Source: Achatina immaculata (taxonomy: Eukaryota; Mollusca; Gastropoda; Stylommatophora; Achatinidae). Taken from it: a stretch of DNA of 64,000 bases. Numbering within the stretch: the first letter of the stretch is position 1; every line of letters begins with the position of its first letter. Below are positions 1 through 10,829 of this stretch, one piece after another. The notes under the pieces are model-generated. The model saw only the letters and a program-made list of their open reading frames with translations. It did no database searches and had not been told where the DNA came from. The stretch is taken from positions 4,271,531 through 4,335,530 of the forward strand of contig CM019713.1 in assembly GCA_009760885.1 (NCBI GenBank). Direction: 5' to 3'. Both the position numbers and the translations under genes were made by a program.

Positions 1-283
1 ATATTTGAATCGTGGGACCCCTGGCCAGCTGCTCAGTATGTCACTAACAATATTTGAATCGTGGGGCCCCTGGCCAGCTGCTCAGTATGTCACTAACAAT
101 ATTTGAATCGTGGGGCCCCTGGCCAGCTGCTCAGTATGTCACTAACAATATTTTAATCGTGGGGCCCCTGGCCAGCTGCTCAGTATGTCACTAACAATAT
201 TTGAATCGTGGGGCCCCTGGCCAGCTGCTCAGTATGTCACTAACAATATTTGAATCGTGGGGCCCCTGGCCAGCTGCTCAGTA
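1..283. repeat. 49-bp tandem repeat, about 5.8 copies
   Basis: A 49-bp unit containing GGCCCCTGGCCAGCTGCTCA repeats head to tail from the window edge to about 283, where the last copy breaks off at GCTCAGTA. Copies are nearly identical (differences such as GGACCC/GGGCCC and TTTGAA/TTTTAA). The array probably continues beyond the left edge. Confidence 0.97.
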
Positions 284-828
284 CGCCGCTACTTTTAAGA
301 CGCTACTGCGTGTAGGAAGTTCATCCATGCCAAATAATGCATGAATTATATCCCCGACAGGAATTGCATTGCGGTTGACCATACCAAGGCCGAAATGTCC
401 TCATACATTAAAGAAATGTAAATTTGTTCCTCAGGATGGGCCCAGGATGACTTTATCCTGGTCATCTTATATTTTCTCCACTCATCTGCGCAATTATTTT
501 CTGTAAGATCTCATCAATGGACGTGGCCCACTCTTTAATACGTTGCTCATAATCTTCGTTAACAAACCCCAAGAACTTGTCTTTATCATTTCCCCAAGAA
601 CGCGACTCTGGCTGACCTCAAATTCAGCACGGAATAATGGGAGTTTGTGGGTGACTGGCTTCAGTTCATGAGTTCATTACTTCCGCTTGTCATACAGCGT
701 ACAATGCCTTGACGTCAGATTATGAGTACTTTGAGGAACTTCCTATGTTTAATCAGAAATAAATGGTGTTTGACTCCAACATATTTACGGACAAAATGTA
801 CACAGTATGTACATTTTATCTGTACATA
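284..828. other. Unannotated stretch with short inverted repeat and a possible broken reading frame
   Basis: No gene is recognised. TAGGAAGTTC near 314-323 is matched in inverse orientation by GAACTTCCTA near 737-746. Between them, the minus strand from about 655 to 475 holds a protein-like stretch (FRAEFEVSQ, then after a frame change NEDYEQRIKEWATSIDEIL) that ends in a stop. This could be a decayed coding remnant inside a small transposon, but the family is unknown. Confidence 0.3.
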
Positions 829-1425
829 TGTTTTGAATATTTTGGATCATTACTAACTAATAATGGAGATACAATGGGGGAAATTAAACGTAGTGCACCT
901 ATCGCTCTTCAGAAAGTAAAACAAATAAAGAATCTGTGGAGATGAACAGACAGAACTATAAAAAAAATACGATTTTTAAGGGCAAGCATCTTTCCCATCG
1001 CATCATATGCCTGTGAGACCTGGGCACTTAACAAAACAGCTGAGAAACATATAAATGGCTTTGAATGTAAATGCTACATAAGGGTTCTTCAACTATCATG
1101 GACACAAAAAAGAATAAATATATCTACACTACAAGAACTTAATATTGAAGAAGATTGGGTTGTAAAGAAGACTGAACAGAGAAAACGTAAATATTTCGGA
1201 CATATTAAACGTCATGATAATTTATAGAAGACCTTCTTGGAAGGGTACATAATGGGAAAAAAGAAAGAGAAGAAGACCAAGGCGATGATGGCTGCAAGAC
1301 ATCGTCGACAATCTGCAAATGGATGCATCAGCAGCAGGCTATCATGCTTACAACCGAGAGGCCTACAGGAGTGCTGTTAGTGAGGCAAAGTTTCTCAAGG
1401 GACATGCAAAAGAATGAATGAATAA
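829..1425 (+). pseudogene. LINE-a C-terminal fragment (non-LTR retrotransposon), degenerate
   Basis: This copy encodes the C-terminal part of the LINE-a polyprotein. Recognisable blocks are LTNNGDTMGEIKR, LQKVKQIKNLWR, the ACETWALNKTAEKH-like block, NIEEDWVVKK and the final GHAKE, followed by ATGAATGAATAA. It is broken by in-frame stops (for example TGA after NLWR near 942) and small indels. It lines up with the better-preserved copy at 52672-53271. The endonuclease and reverse transcriptase core are absent, so it is a dead, 5'-truncated insertion. Confidence 0.9.
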
Positions 1426-1990
1426 CTCGTCATATTTTCTACCATTCTCCTTCCTGCCCGCTTTTCTCACTCTTTCTATCATTTTGTAAAAAAAACTAGA
1501 CCATTCACCTTTGTCAGCTTTTATTACTAGAACCAGTTTTAACCACGTTCGTCATTTCTCTTATTTCTTCTTAGTCCAAAAACAAATCAGAGCGGCAGAG
1601 ATGTGAAGCCATTACAACTTTTCTTTTCGTAAACCTTACTCATTTAGACCCCTCGTCTCTATGGTGACCCGCGCCTAAAAACTGACGCTACCAACATGGC
1701 AGCCGTGATGATCTTGGGAACACACGAACTTTCCCGCCAGGACTAGAGCGGTACAAGAGCGAGGAAAGTTTGCGTTTATTGTTTTTAAAGTCGCTTCTTG
1801 TCTCTTCCCGTTGCCAGGGGACAAAAGAATAACATTTTAGCGAATCAAATGTATCGATCCACACGCAGAGAGAAAAGGTTCTCCTGAGATTACTTCCTGT
1901 GTTAGTTGTGCTCGTTTCGATATTTATAGACTCCTATTTGTCTGTGTTTTCTCACTCTTTCACACTTTTTATTTTCTGTCCGCACATTTG
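1426..1990. other. Unannotated stretch
   Basis: I see no recognisable gene, RNA or repeat. The segment around 1660-1760 is more GC-rich than its surroundings but has no convincing open frame. Confidence 0.5.

Positions 1991-2050
<60 letters not shown>
1991..2050. repeat. (TCTA)n microsatellite
   Basis: About 15 uninterrupted TATC/TCTA units lead directly into a degenerate CTGY-rich array. Confidence 0.97.
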
Positions 2051-2051
<1 letters not shown>

Positions 2052-2337
2052 GCCCGCCCGACTGCCTGTCTGCCCATCTGCCTGTCTGCCTGCCTGTCTG
2101 TCTGCCCGTCTGCCTGCCTGTCTGTCTGCCTTCCCGTCTGCCTGCCTGTCTGTGTGCCCGACTGCCTGCCTTCCTGTCTGTCTGTCTGCCCGTCTGCCTG
2201 CCTGTCTATCTGCCCGTTTGCCTTCCTGTCTGTCTGCCCGCCTGTCTGTCTGCCCGACTGCCTGCCTTCCTGTCAGTCTGCCTGTCTGTCTGCCTTCTCG
2301 TCTGCCTGCCTGTCTGTCTGCCCGTCTGCTTGCTTGT
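2051..2337. repeat. Degenerate CTGCCTGT/CTGCCCGT tetranucleotide array
   Basis: A 290-bp run of imperfect CTGC, CTGT and CCCG tetramers continues the adjacent TCTA array. It stays open in several frames (Cys/Leu/Pro/Val-rich conceptual peptides), which is a composition artefact and not a gene. Confidence 0.95.
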
Positions 2338-2514
2338 CACAAAATGAGGACCTGGAGTTTTCCCTAGAAGAACAAAGGCATCGTGGACAGGTGGTGGTCC
2401 CTACCTCAAAAGCTGTACTGTCAGAGAAATATGAAGGCACTAACACTTCACGCGACATAAGATTCTGAGGATAACCAAACTACCATTACATTCTTATCCC
2501 GTGCACTCGTTTAT

Positions 2515-2692
2515 CTGAAGTCTAAGTCTGAGAAACGTCTAAAAACTAAGTCTGAGAAATGTCTAAAATGTTCAGTCTGAAATACATCTAAAATTGTCAG
2601 TTTGAGCTACGTCTAAAATTGCCTGTCTGAGCTATGTCTAACATTGTTAGTCTGAGATACGTCTAACATTCTCAGCCGAGATACGTAGCATA
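2515..2692. repeat. About 28-bp degenerate tandem repeat
   Basis: About six or seven imperfect units built around AGTCTGAGATACGTCTAAAA. Copies differ by several substitutions, so the array is old. Confidence 0.85.
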
Positions 2693-2971
2693 TACAAACA
2701 AATGCAGATATTTGTCGTTCCTGACGCTGCGGTTAGTGTGGTACATCCCTGATAAGGCTCGTTTAAATATAACTTTAAAAAAAAAACAGCGGGCTGGTAA
2801 TGAGACACTGCTATCTCACTGTTCTGCCTATTGTTTCAAGACGGCTATGAAAGGCCTTTTTGCTGCTTTGTTTGTGTTGGGTAGGTCTATCTATTTCCCG
2901 CGGCATTTGCACGCCGTTGGGGTGTTAAGGGTTAATGCCTTCTCATTTCTGGGTCGCTATTTGCGCATCTG

Positions 2972-3065
2972 CAAGCAGGGCATCTTGCCGAGAGGCCTGC
3001 AGGAGGAGCTGTTAGTGAGGCAGAGTTACACAAGGGACATGCAAATGACTGACTGACTGACTACA
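2972..3065 (+). mobile_element. LINE-a 3' end, strongly 5'-truncated
   Basis: Only the last 70 or so bases of the LINE-a coding region remain (HLA.REAYRS.VREA...KGHAN-like), followed by a TGAC-repeat tail (GACTGACTGACTGACTA) instead of the TGAA tail of other copies. GCATCTG at 2965-2971 and again at 3066-3072 may be a short target-site duplication. Confidence 0.8.
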
Positions 3066-3144
3066 GCATCTGAGGTAGGGACGACAGCACTTGTCCTCGC
3101 TGTCCTTGTTGTCCTAGGAAAAACTCCAGTTACTCATTTTTTTT

Positions 3145-3245
3145 AGGCCGGCCAGTCCGAAAAAATAGCTCCCGAGTGCGAAATCAAACTGGGGACCTTC
3201 TGATCGGCAGGCGAGTGCACCAACCGCTACGCCACTGCAGCGCAT
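3145..3245 (-). repeat. tRNA-derived SINE-like segment
   Basis: On the minus strand, an A-box-like GGCGTAGCGGTTGGTGCAC (about 3233-3215) is followed after a tRNA-like distance by a B-box-like GGTCCCCAGTTTGATTTCG (about 3197-3179). The spacing and box order fit the tRNA head of a SINE. A functional tRNA is unlikely because no clean acceptor stem or anticodon arm is visible. Confidence 0.65.
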
Positions 3246-3370
3246 TGCAGATTCCTTCCTCTAAATATATCCTTACCTGGTCCCCCTCCTGGACTATTTT
3301 TATTTCTTTTTGTTATACTTGTCAAGTTTGGAATATGTTTCCACTAGTGTTGTTTAAACCCTCGAGTAAC

Positions 3371-3419
3371 GAGGTGGTAGTGCATTTGTTTCTCATGTTG
3401 AATCTCAGTGGTTTGAATC

Positions 3420-3420
<1 letters not shown>
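3371..3420 (+). repeat. Possible tRNA-like (pol III box) SINE fragment
   Basis: GAGGTGGTAGTGC (A-box-like) at 3371-3383 and GGTTTGAATCG (B-box-like) at 3410-3420 have tRNA-type spacing. The segment runs directly into a GA microsatellite. The evidence is short and the call tentative. Confidence 0.45.
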
Positions 3421-3455
<35 letters not shown>

Positions 3456-3472
3456 AAGAAAGAGAAAGAGAG
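3420..3472. repeat. (GA)n / GAAAGA microsatellite
   Basis: Purine-rich GA dinucleotide run with GAAA interruptions. Confidence 0.95.
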
Positions 3473-3600
3473 AATGAATGAATGAATGAATGAATAATCT
3501 TTATTTTTCAAGGGTAAAGAATTGGGCACGCAGGCCTGTCTTACATTCTGCCCTTCATCACTCCATCTTTCATTCTTCCCACACACTTGATTTAGTACAA
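3473..3600 (-). mobile_element. Family B retroelement 3' end, (ATTC)n tail
   Basis: Read on the minus strand, this segment ends ...GGGCAGAATGT...GCGTGCCCAATTC, then AATAAAGAT (complement of 3498-3505), then ATTC repeats. The same order occurs on the plus strand at 6589-6725, so this is a dispersed retroelement 3' end with an internal poly(A)-signal-like hexamer and a tetranucleotide tail. The coding part is not in the window. Confidence 0.8.
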
Positions 3601-3900
3601 ATATACAAATTAAATTAGGAAAAAACATATCAAAAGAGTGTAAGATTTAACTAATACATTCAAAGTAAAAGAGAAGAAGTAATTAACCTAATAAAATAGC
3701 ACTCACGCACACATACATATGCAGACATATACATAAACAAAAATACATTGTAAATACAGATCTTCTAACATATGTTTTTTTTAACAGACATTAAAATAGT
3801 TTCTAACAATATCTAACAAGTTGCTTTTCTAACTATGTCATTTTAGTACTTGATGGTTGGCGAGTCACGTGTTGAGAGAGTGCTGGTTATGAGAAAGAGA

Positions 3901-3932
<32 letters not shown>

Positions 3933-4659
3933 AGAGAGAGAGAGAGAGAGCACAGTCACCGAACTGTAGACAAAGGTAGTTGACCTCTTCTTGAGATGGG
4001 GATAGAGAAATGCTCAAAGGGCCATGCTATGCCCCTAGCCTTCTAGTGTTCCGTCAAGTCAAGGAAAATAAGGATACCCAAACAGCGTATCTCTACATCG
4101 CCTCTGTTGCAGCATGATGATGTGCTTGCCGTTTTACTTTTTATTTAAACTAACTATTTTCTAAGTAACATATTTTCTAGAAACTCTTTCTTTTCTTCAG
4201 CTGCCTGCACCTTCAAAAGAATATGTCAGAAACTTTTTATGTTTGTTTATTTTTTGACGTTTTGCCATATTTTACCCCGTTGTACTTCATTATCTCGATT
4301 TACATCCTTTATCTTTTATTCATGACCCAATTTTGCAATAGTTATCAGTATATATCACTCCATTTCATAATAATCATCCGTCCTTTTCATCCGTTTTATA
4401 ATTTAGCCAGCTTTATTACCCAATTTTTACAACAGGTAGCACTTCTTATCTTTTTTTTTTTTTTCCTCTCTTACAAAAGTTGTCAATCTTCATTATCCCT
4501 TTCTTACAATAATTAATGTCTTCATTAACACGTTTTACAGCCTTCACCTGTCTTCATTAAATCCCCTTTGACATTTCATATCTGTCTCTTCCATGCAAAT
4601 AGCTGGACGTTGTTTTGTTTTTTTTTTTTGCAGTATCGTGCACAAAGAAGTAGGAGTCT
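3601..4659. other. AT-rich unannotated stretch with a GA tract
   Basis: No gene seen. It holds a GA-rich microsatellite at 3893-3949, followed by ACAGTCACCGAACTGTAGAC, which resembles the SINE-like text near 59490. The rest is AT-rich with short poly-T runs. Confidence 0.5.
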
Positions 4660-4663
4660 TCTA

Positions 4664-5222
4664 GTTTCTGTCACGTCGATGTTATCCCGGTTATAACGTG
4701 GGAGTTTCTGTCACGTAGATGTTATCCCGGTTATAACGTGGGAGTGTCTGTCACGTCGATGTTATCCCGGTTATAACGCGGGAGTGTCTGTCACGTAGAT
4801 GTTATCCCGGTTATAACGTGGGAGTGTCTGTCACGTAGATGTTATCCCGGTTATAACGTGGGAGTTTCTGTCACGTAGATGTTATCCCGGTTATAACGTG
4901 GGAGTTTCTGTCACGTAGATGTTATCCCGGTTATAACGTGGGAGTTTCTGTCACGTCGATGTTATCCCGGTTATAACGTGGGAATGTATGTCACGTCGAT
5001 GTTATCCCGGTTATAACGTGGGAGTTTCTGTCACGTCGATGTTATCCCGGTTATAACGTGGGAGTGTCTGTCACGTCGATGTTATCCCGGTTATAACGTG
5101 GGAGTGTCTGTCACGTAGATGTTATCCCGGTTATAACGTGGGAGTTTCTGTCACGTCGATGTTATCCCGGTTATAACGTGGGAATGTATGTCACGTCGAT
5201 GTTATCCCGGTTATAATGTGGA
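4664..5222. repeat. 40-bp satellite, about 14 copies, with internal palindrome
   Basis: The unit carries TCTGTCACGTMGATG followed by GTTATCCCGGTTATAAC, whose ends GTTAT/ATAAC are complementary. About 14 copies are in register and differ mainly at a few positions (C/A in CACGTCGAT/CACGTAGAT, TTTCTG/TGTCTG). The low divergence suggests recent expansion. Confidence 0.97.
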
Positions 5223-5261
5223 AGTCCACTATTGTTGTTATTGTTGGGTATTAAAGCTGTC

Positions 5262-5515
5262 TTTTAGCATTCTATCTGCATGTGAACACTGTGTAGCTAT
5301 CTTTGGGCATTGTAGTTATTTTTTTTAGCATTGTAGCTATCTTTTAGCACTGTACCACTCTTTGAGCATTGTAGCTAACCTTTAAGCATTGCAGCTAGCT
5401 ATCTTTGTAACTGTGTTTGAGCATTGTAATTATATTTTTAGCGTTGTAGCTAATTTTTTTTAGCATTGTAGTTATCTTTTTAGCACTTTAGTTATCTATT
5501 AGCATCGTAGCTTTA
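5262..5515. repeat. About 20-bp degenerate tandem repeat
   Basis: Imperfect units of TAGCATTGTAGCTATCTTTT type repeat about 12 times with indels. Confidence 0.85.
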
Positions 5516-6084
5516 TTTGAAGGGCAGTTTTTCAAATATTTTAAAATTCTTGTGTGGATGAGAAAAGTCATCATCATCATCATCATCAAACGGATAAGTA
5601 AACTTCTTAATGTCCAAACATTTCAAACAAAAGCAAGATATGTCACAAACCTCATTCTTCTTTGATGAAAAACCTCGACTTATAAGCATTGAACTGAAAA
5701 AAGCAATTAAATAAACTAATAAGATTTTTTTTCTTTTATTTAAATTGTAAAAAAAACAAAAAAAACCTATGGAAGATATTGACAGAAACATTGCCAGCTC
5801 CAAGCATGCCATGATATCCTCAAGGGCAGTTACAGATCGGGTGTCACAATGACTCATATGCTCTGGTCCTTATCCGCTGACTATCAATCAAGGACCGCGG
5901 TGACGTTGCCCTGATGATAATTAATGTGGTTGTAGCTGTCACAGGCAGCCTATCGTTAGTGAGTTTGGTGCGCATGTCTCCTCCAGCCCGCCTCTCTCAC
6001 GTGGGATTAGGATCCTATACTTTGCTGTCTAAAAATCAGGTCTTCCCTCTTGTTCGTTCCTTTTACTACATGTGATTTCATTGC
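5516..6084. other. Unannotated stretch
   Basis: Holds a short ATC trinucleotide run (near 5570-5590) and poly-A/T runs. No gene recognised. Confidence 0.5.
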
Positions 6085-6236
6085 AGTCTCTCTCTCTCTC
6101 TCTCCCTCTCTCTCTCTCTCCTGCCCCCGCCACTACATTTCTTTATTGTCAGTGTTATTTTCTTTTGATTGGACGTTTTACTCTTTGTGTGTATCTGTTA
6201 TTGTTTGTGCTTTGTGGGTTGTTCAGGGCTCAGCTG

Positions 6237-6368
<132 letters not shown>

Positions 6369-6588
6369 CCATGTCTCTATTTCGTTTTCATTATCTCTGT
6401 CTCTCTTACTCTATACCTGTCTATTTCTCTTTCGCTCCATTTCTCAAATTCGTTTTCATTCTTTATCTCCGAAATTTGTATCTGGTAGTTAGTCATTTAT
6501 ATATGTATGAAGCTGCTTTCTGTATTCGGTGAATGGATAAGAGCGGAACGTAAATGCTCAGCTTTCCAATGTTAGTTATGTTTGTTAC

Positions 6589-6725
6589 ATGAGCAGCAAA
6601 TTTGTACGAGAATGTCTGGAACAGAGAGAAAGTCGTATGATAAAGGGCAGAATGTCAGACGGTCCTGCGTGCCCAATTTTTAACCCTTTTGAAATAAAGA
6701 TCAATCAGTCAGTCAATCAATCTCC
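6589..6725 (+). mobile_element. Family B retroelement 3' end, (AATC)n tail
   Basis: Contains AAAGGGCAGAATGTCAGAC, then GCGTGCCCAATTTTTAACCC, then AATAAA (6693-6698) and a tail of CAGT/CAATC tetramers. It is the plus-strand counterpart of 3473-3600. Confidence 0.8.
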
Positions 6726-6830
6726 CTCTATCTCCGCCTCACTTTCACTCTCTCTACTTCTCTCTGTGTCTCCTCCTCTATCTCTCACTCTGCCTGTCTC
6801 TCCATCTGTTTCTCTCTTCCTTATTCTGTA
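6726..6830. repeat. CT-rich low-complexity tract
   Basis: Degenerate TCTC/CTCTGT-rich sequence directly after the family B tail. Confidence 0.8.
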
Positions 6831-7103
6831 TATTCATCTTCTGTACCTTGAAGAGCCGTCTTGCTGAAAGCTCTTTGATTGTTCTGTCTGCTTGGATGCA
6901 GTGCAAATGGATGTTTATAGAAACTAGTGAATGGCTCCAACAACAAACGAACGATGTACTGCAGGACTGAGAAAACACACGTTGCTGATTAAATGTAGCA
7001 CCATCTTGCCATAGATAAATAACCGGGCTATGTTAAAAAGGCAGAAACAGCTTTATTCATTAACAGAGAACACAGGTTGTAACATGTCGACTTTGCGCCT
7101 ACA

Positions 7104-7388
7104 TCATACAGAAACATACAGGACCAAGAAATAGGAAATATACAGAAACATACAGGTCTAAGAAATGGGAACTGTACTGAAACATACAAGACCAAGAAAT
7201 GAGAACTATACAGAAACATACAGGACCAAGAAATGGGAACTATACAGAAACATACAAGATCAAGAAATAGAAACTATACAGAAACATACAGGATAAAGAA
7301 ATAGAAACTATGCAGAAACATACAGGACCAAGAAATAGGAACCATACGGAAACATACAGGACCAAGAAATGGGAATTATACACAAAAA
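7104..7388. repeat. About 34-bp tandem repeat, about 8 copies
   Basis: Units contain ACATACAGGACCAAGAAATG followed by GGAACTATACAGAA. Copies differ at a few positions. Confidence 0.95.
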
Positions 7389-7447
7389 TCGTGTCATGAC
7401 GTACAGGTATCTAGAAGATATGTTTTTTTTCTTCTTCTTTTTTCATC

Positions 7448-7990
7448 AGTCGGCATACTAGAGGGTAGTATTGTCAGCGTCATGCCAGATCAGTCGGCAT
7501 ACTAGAGGGTAGTGTGGTCAGCGTCATGCCAGATCTGTCGGCATACTAGAGGGCAGTGTGGTCAGCGTCAGTCAGCATACTAGAGGGTAGTGTAGTCAGC
7601 GTCAGTCGGCATACTAGAGGGTAGTGTGGTCAGCGTCATGCCAGATCTGTCGGCATACTAGAGGGTAGTGTGGTCAGCGTCAGTCGGCATACTAGAGGGT
7701 AGTGTAGTCAGCGTCAGTCGGCATACTAGAGGGTAGTATAGTCAGCGTCAGTCGGCATACTAGAGGGTAGTGTGGTCAGCGTCATGCCAGATCAGTCAGC
7801 ATACTAGAGGGTAGTGTGGTCAGCGTCATGCCAGATCTGTCGGCATACTGGAGGGCAGTGTGGTCAGTATCAGTCGGCATACTAGAGGGCAGTGTAGTCA
7901 GCATCATGCCAGATCGGTGGACATACTAGAGGGCAATGTAGTCAGCATCATGCCAGATCAATTGACATAATGGAGGGCAGTGTGATCATT
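7448..7990. repeat. Composite tandem repeat, 33/46-bp units, about 14 copies
   Basis: The core GGCATACTAGAGGGTAGTGT plus GTCAGCGTCA repeats throughout. Some units carry an extra TGCCAGATCTGT-type insert, giving alternating short and long units, which indicates unequal crossing-over between two unit types. Confidence 0.93.
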
Positions 7991-8130
7991 CATCATTATT
8001 GCAGTATGTTTTTATATTCATTACCCGGGTCATGAAGAAGCGAGGTACCTAATTCTGCAGCAGCGTGGCTGGGGAAATTCCCCTCTAGATTCGAACCACA
8101 GACCTTCGCTGTTATTATTATTATTACTGG

Positions 8131-8457
8131 AGATGAAGACGCTGTCCTATTTGACAATCAGCGACCCATGGCTGACATGCTAGCGCCAGGCTGGAGAACC
8201 ATAGTGGACCAAGACCAAGTCTCACCTCCCCGGTGATACTCCCCAGTAACAGGCAGGGATCGCCGTAGTCCCCATGGTGGTGGAGTCTGCGAAAGAAGCA
8301 ATGCCCACCACTGGTTTTTTTGGCTGCACTAAGGGACTGAAACAAAAGATATATACATAGTCGCCATGACACTCTCTCAAGCCGACACGATGCTGTGCCT
8401 CAACATCTTCCATCGCATCAGCTGCAAAGAACGTCAGTTCGCAGTTTCAAGGAGGTT
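8131..8457 (-). repeat. Family A dispersed repeat, near full length
   Basis: One of about nine copies in the window of an unnamed repeat of about 330 bp. Shared landmarks as read here on the plus strand are CAGCGACCCATGGCTGAC, AACAGGCAGGGATCGC, GGTGGTGGAGTCTGC, AAGAAGCAATG and ACGATGCTGTGCCTCAACA, then GCATCAGCTGCAAAGAAC. It contains open frames on both strands but no recognised protein. The copies at 20355, 33520 and 52075 align along their whole length. Confidence 0.88.
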
Positions 8458-8485
8458 ACTGAATAAGTAAGGTGTGATCACAGAC

Positions 8486-9003
8486 TTACTTTTCCTATGT
8501 TTGTTGATTGTAAACTTTCTTTCCCTATGTTCGTTGATCGCAAACCTTCTTTCCCTATGTTTGTTGATCGCAAACTTTCTTTCCCTATGTTCGTTGATTG
8601 TAAACCTTCTTTCCCTATGTTTGTTGATCGCAAACTTTCTTTCCCTATGTTCGTTGATTGTAAACCTTCTTTCCCTATGTTTGTTGATCGCAAACCTTCT
8701 TTCACTATGTTCGTTGATTGTAAACCTTCTTTCCCTATGTTTGTTGATCGCAAACTTTCTTTCCCTATGTTTTTTTATAACAAACTTTCTTTCCCTATGT
8801 TTTTTTATAACAAACTTTCTTTCTCCTATCGCAAACTTTCTTTCCCTATGTTTTTTTATAACAAACTTTCTTTCCCTATGTTTTTTTATAACAAACTTTC
8901 TTTCCCTATGTTTTTTATAACAAACTTTCTTTCCCCTATGTTTGTTGATCGCAAACGTTCTTTCCCTATGTTTGTCGATCGCAAACTTTCTTTCCCATGT
9001 TTG
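8486..9003. repeat. 30-bp tandem repeat, about 17 copies, with 60-bp higher order
   Basis: The unit carries TTCTTTCCCTATGTTTGTTG plus ATCGCAAACT. Over 8500-8760 two unit variants (TTCGTTGATTGTAAACC and TTTGTTGATCGCAAAC) alternate, giving a 60-bp higher-order period. From 8770 a third variant with TTTTTTTATAACAAAC takes over. Because 30 is divisible by 3 and the unit lacks stops in several frames, repetitive open frames arise on both strands. I regard these as non-genic. Confidence 0.96.
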
Positions 9004-9852
9004 TACAGACACCATTACTGCCGGTTACGCTCTTTCCGCCAAAGTCGCCTACAGTTTATAAGAATAATATATCAGAATGACAAGAATAACCAAAGTAACA
9101 AGAATAACCCAAAAAGTAACACCCTGACCCCGGGAAGAAAATCCTGGCCTGCCAGGACAAACGCAGCGGGCGGCCCCCACCAACTTTTTCCGAGCTGAAC
9201 CAAATGTGGATGATTAATGACACGTGTTCCGTGATTATTGACACGTGTTCTTTGCTTAATCATACGAATTTTACAGCGCGTCATGTTTCATCAATGTATA
9301 TCGTATTTCGTGTAGATTATTTTCTAGCTAGAATCTCGTATACTCGCATCCCAGGTTAACGATTTTTTTTTTTGTTGCTACTTTCAATCTTGCCCGCCGC
9401 CACCTCAAGATTGTAACACGTGTTTATTTGTTAGGTAAAGATAATATGGAAATTTAACATTGGGAAACGACAAGGGCGGTTTTTTTGTTGTTGCTGTTGT
9501 TTATTATTATATTCAACGTGTGTGCTGCAGTGGCGAATTAACCACCACATAGGCCCCTGTGCTAAACTGAATAGCCCCCCCCCCCCTTCTACCTCCACCC
9601 CCAATCCGTTTTCTAACCGATATTGTTCATCTTTTGATAGAAATAAATTCTTAAAACGGTGATCTGTTGTCACAGTGTTCTTAACCCCACTCCCTCTCCC
9701 CCCACCCCCGCCTCGGCCTCCTCCCCTTTCCCCACCCCCCCCCTCCTCACAAAGGCTTAAGCCTGTTGGGGAGTGGTTGAGATCGGTGGCTTATCTTGCG
9801 TTAATTTATAGATTGGATGATTAAAGACAAAATCCTGGCTATCAGAGTTAGG

Positions 9853-9857
<5 letters not shown>
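9004..9857. other. Unannotated stretch with poly-C runs and CACGTG palindromes
   Basis: No gene seen. ACACGTGT occurs three times (CACGTG at 9221-9226, 9242-9247 and 9418-9423). C-rich runs lie at about 9576-9587 and 9697-9748. Confidence 0.5.

Positions 9858-9891
<34 letters not shown>
9858..9891. repeat. (GA)n microsatellite
   Basis: Perfect GA dinucleotide run of about 17 units. Confidence 0.97.
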
Positions 9892-9893
<2 letters not shown>

Positions 9894-10829
9894 ACCGTGA
9901 GATGAACGCATTTAAACTTGGGATTAGAGACTAAGTTGCGAAACACCGGAAATGATGTCTTTGTAGTATCTTTGAACTATTATTTATGTGATTTTAAAAA
10001 CAAAACCGAAAAAAAAACAACCCCCCAAACATCTGTCAGTCCTTCAAAACAGTATTTATATCGCTCCTTTGATACACACTTTGCTTGTTCAACTTAATAG
10101 ATAGTCTGCCATTTGTATGTTTATAAGTAAACGAAGATACACCATATCTAACCACGATCACGTTGGCACACAATTTATAAGTGTGTACACTGTGCGTGTT
10201 TTTTTGTTGTTGTTGTATCTGCCTTCAACGTACTGCCCAAGTACAACGGGAAAAAATAATTTGAGTCTGGTGGAAACACTCAAGATTGCAACACGATGCA
10301 GAAAGAAACATGATCGCTAGCTATTCGGCAAGACACATACTATAATGTATCAAAAGAGCAACGCTGTGTGAAGTACATGCCACTTGTACGTGCCAAAAAA
10401 AAAGTAAGTTTCAATATCTGTATGCATTATTCATCCATCTCTAGCAGTATCTCAAAGAGACAGTCGATCTACAAGTATTTTAATTCTCTCTGTGGCTGTT
10501 ATTTAAAAGAAAAGTTCACCTGTTTCTGATTTATGAAAATTTTCCCAGAATTTGATGTGAAAGAGAGGGGGGGAAAAAAAGGGTTATCCAGACATTCATA
10601 AACACACCGTGTGGAGGAAGAGCTCCAGCGTTTAGCATATTCTGCTGGCGCGAACAGCTAGAAGACATATGTGAGACATCACAAATAGCGAACGTTCGTC
10701 CGGAAAATTCAATTCGTTTTACCATACACGTGTTGTTCCTGATACAGGACGGCCTTGCTTTTAATAATTAGGTCCAGATCTGGTGCTGACATTTACTTGG
10801 AGTTTATCATCAAACTATGAACTGAGCGT
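9892..10829. other. AT-rich unannotated stretch
   Basis: No recognisable gene, RNA or repeat. Short open frames have no family signature. Confidence 0.5.

Noticed and set aside
1..283. CRISPR-like array considered for the many direct repeats here and elsewhere
   Set aside because: All arrays are contiguous tandem units without unique spacers, and the DNA is clearly animal nuclear sequence.
1899..2468. Cys/Leu/Pro-rich 189-codon frame
   Set aside because: It lies almost wholly in the TCTA and CTGY simple-repeat arrays and is open in more than one frame, so it is a composition artefact.
8434..9198. 193- and 233-codon frames on opposite strands
   Set aside because: They come from the 30-bp tandem array. 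Both strands are open for the same reason and there is no signal peptide, domain or splice context.
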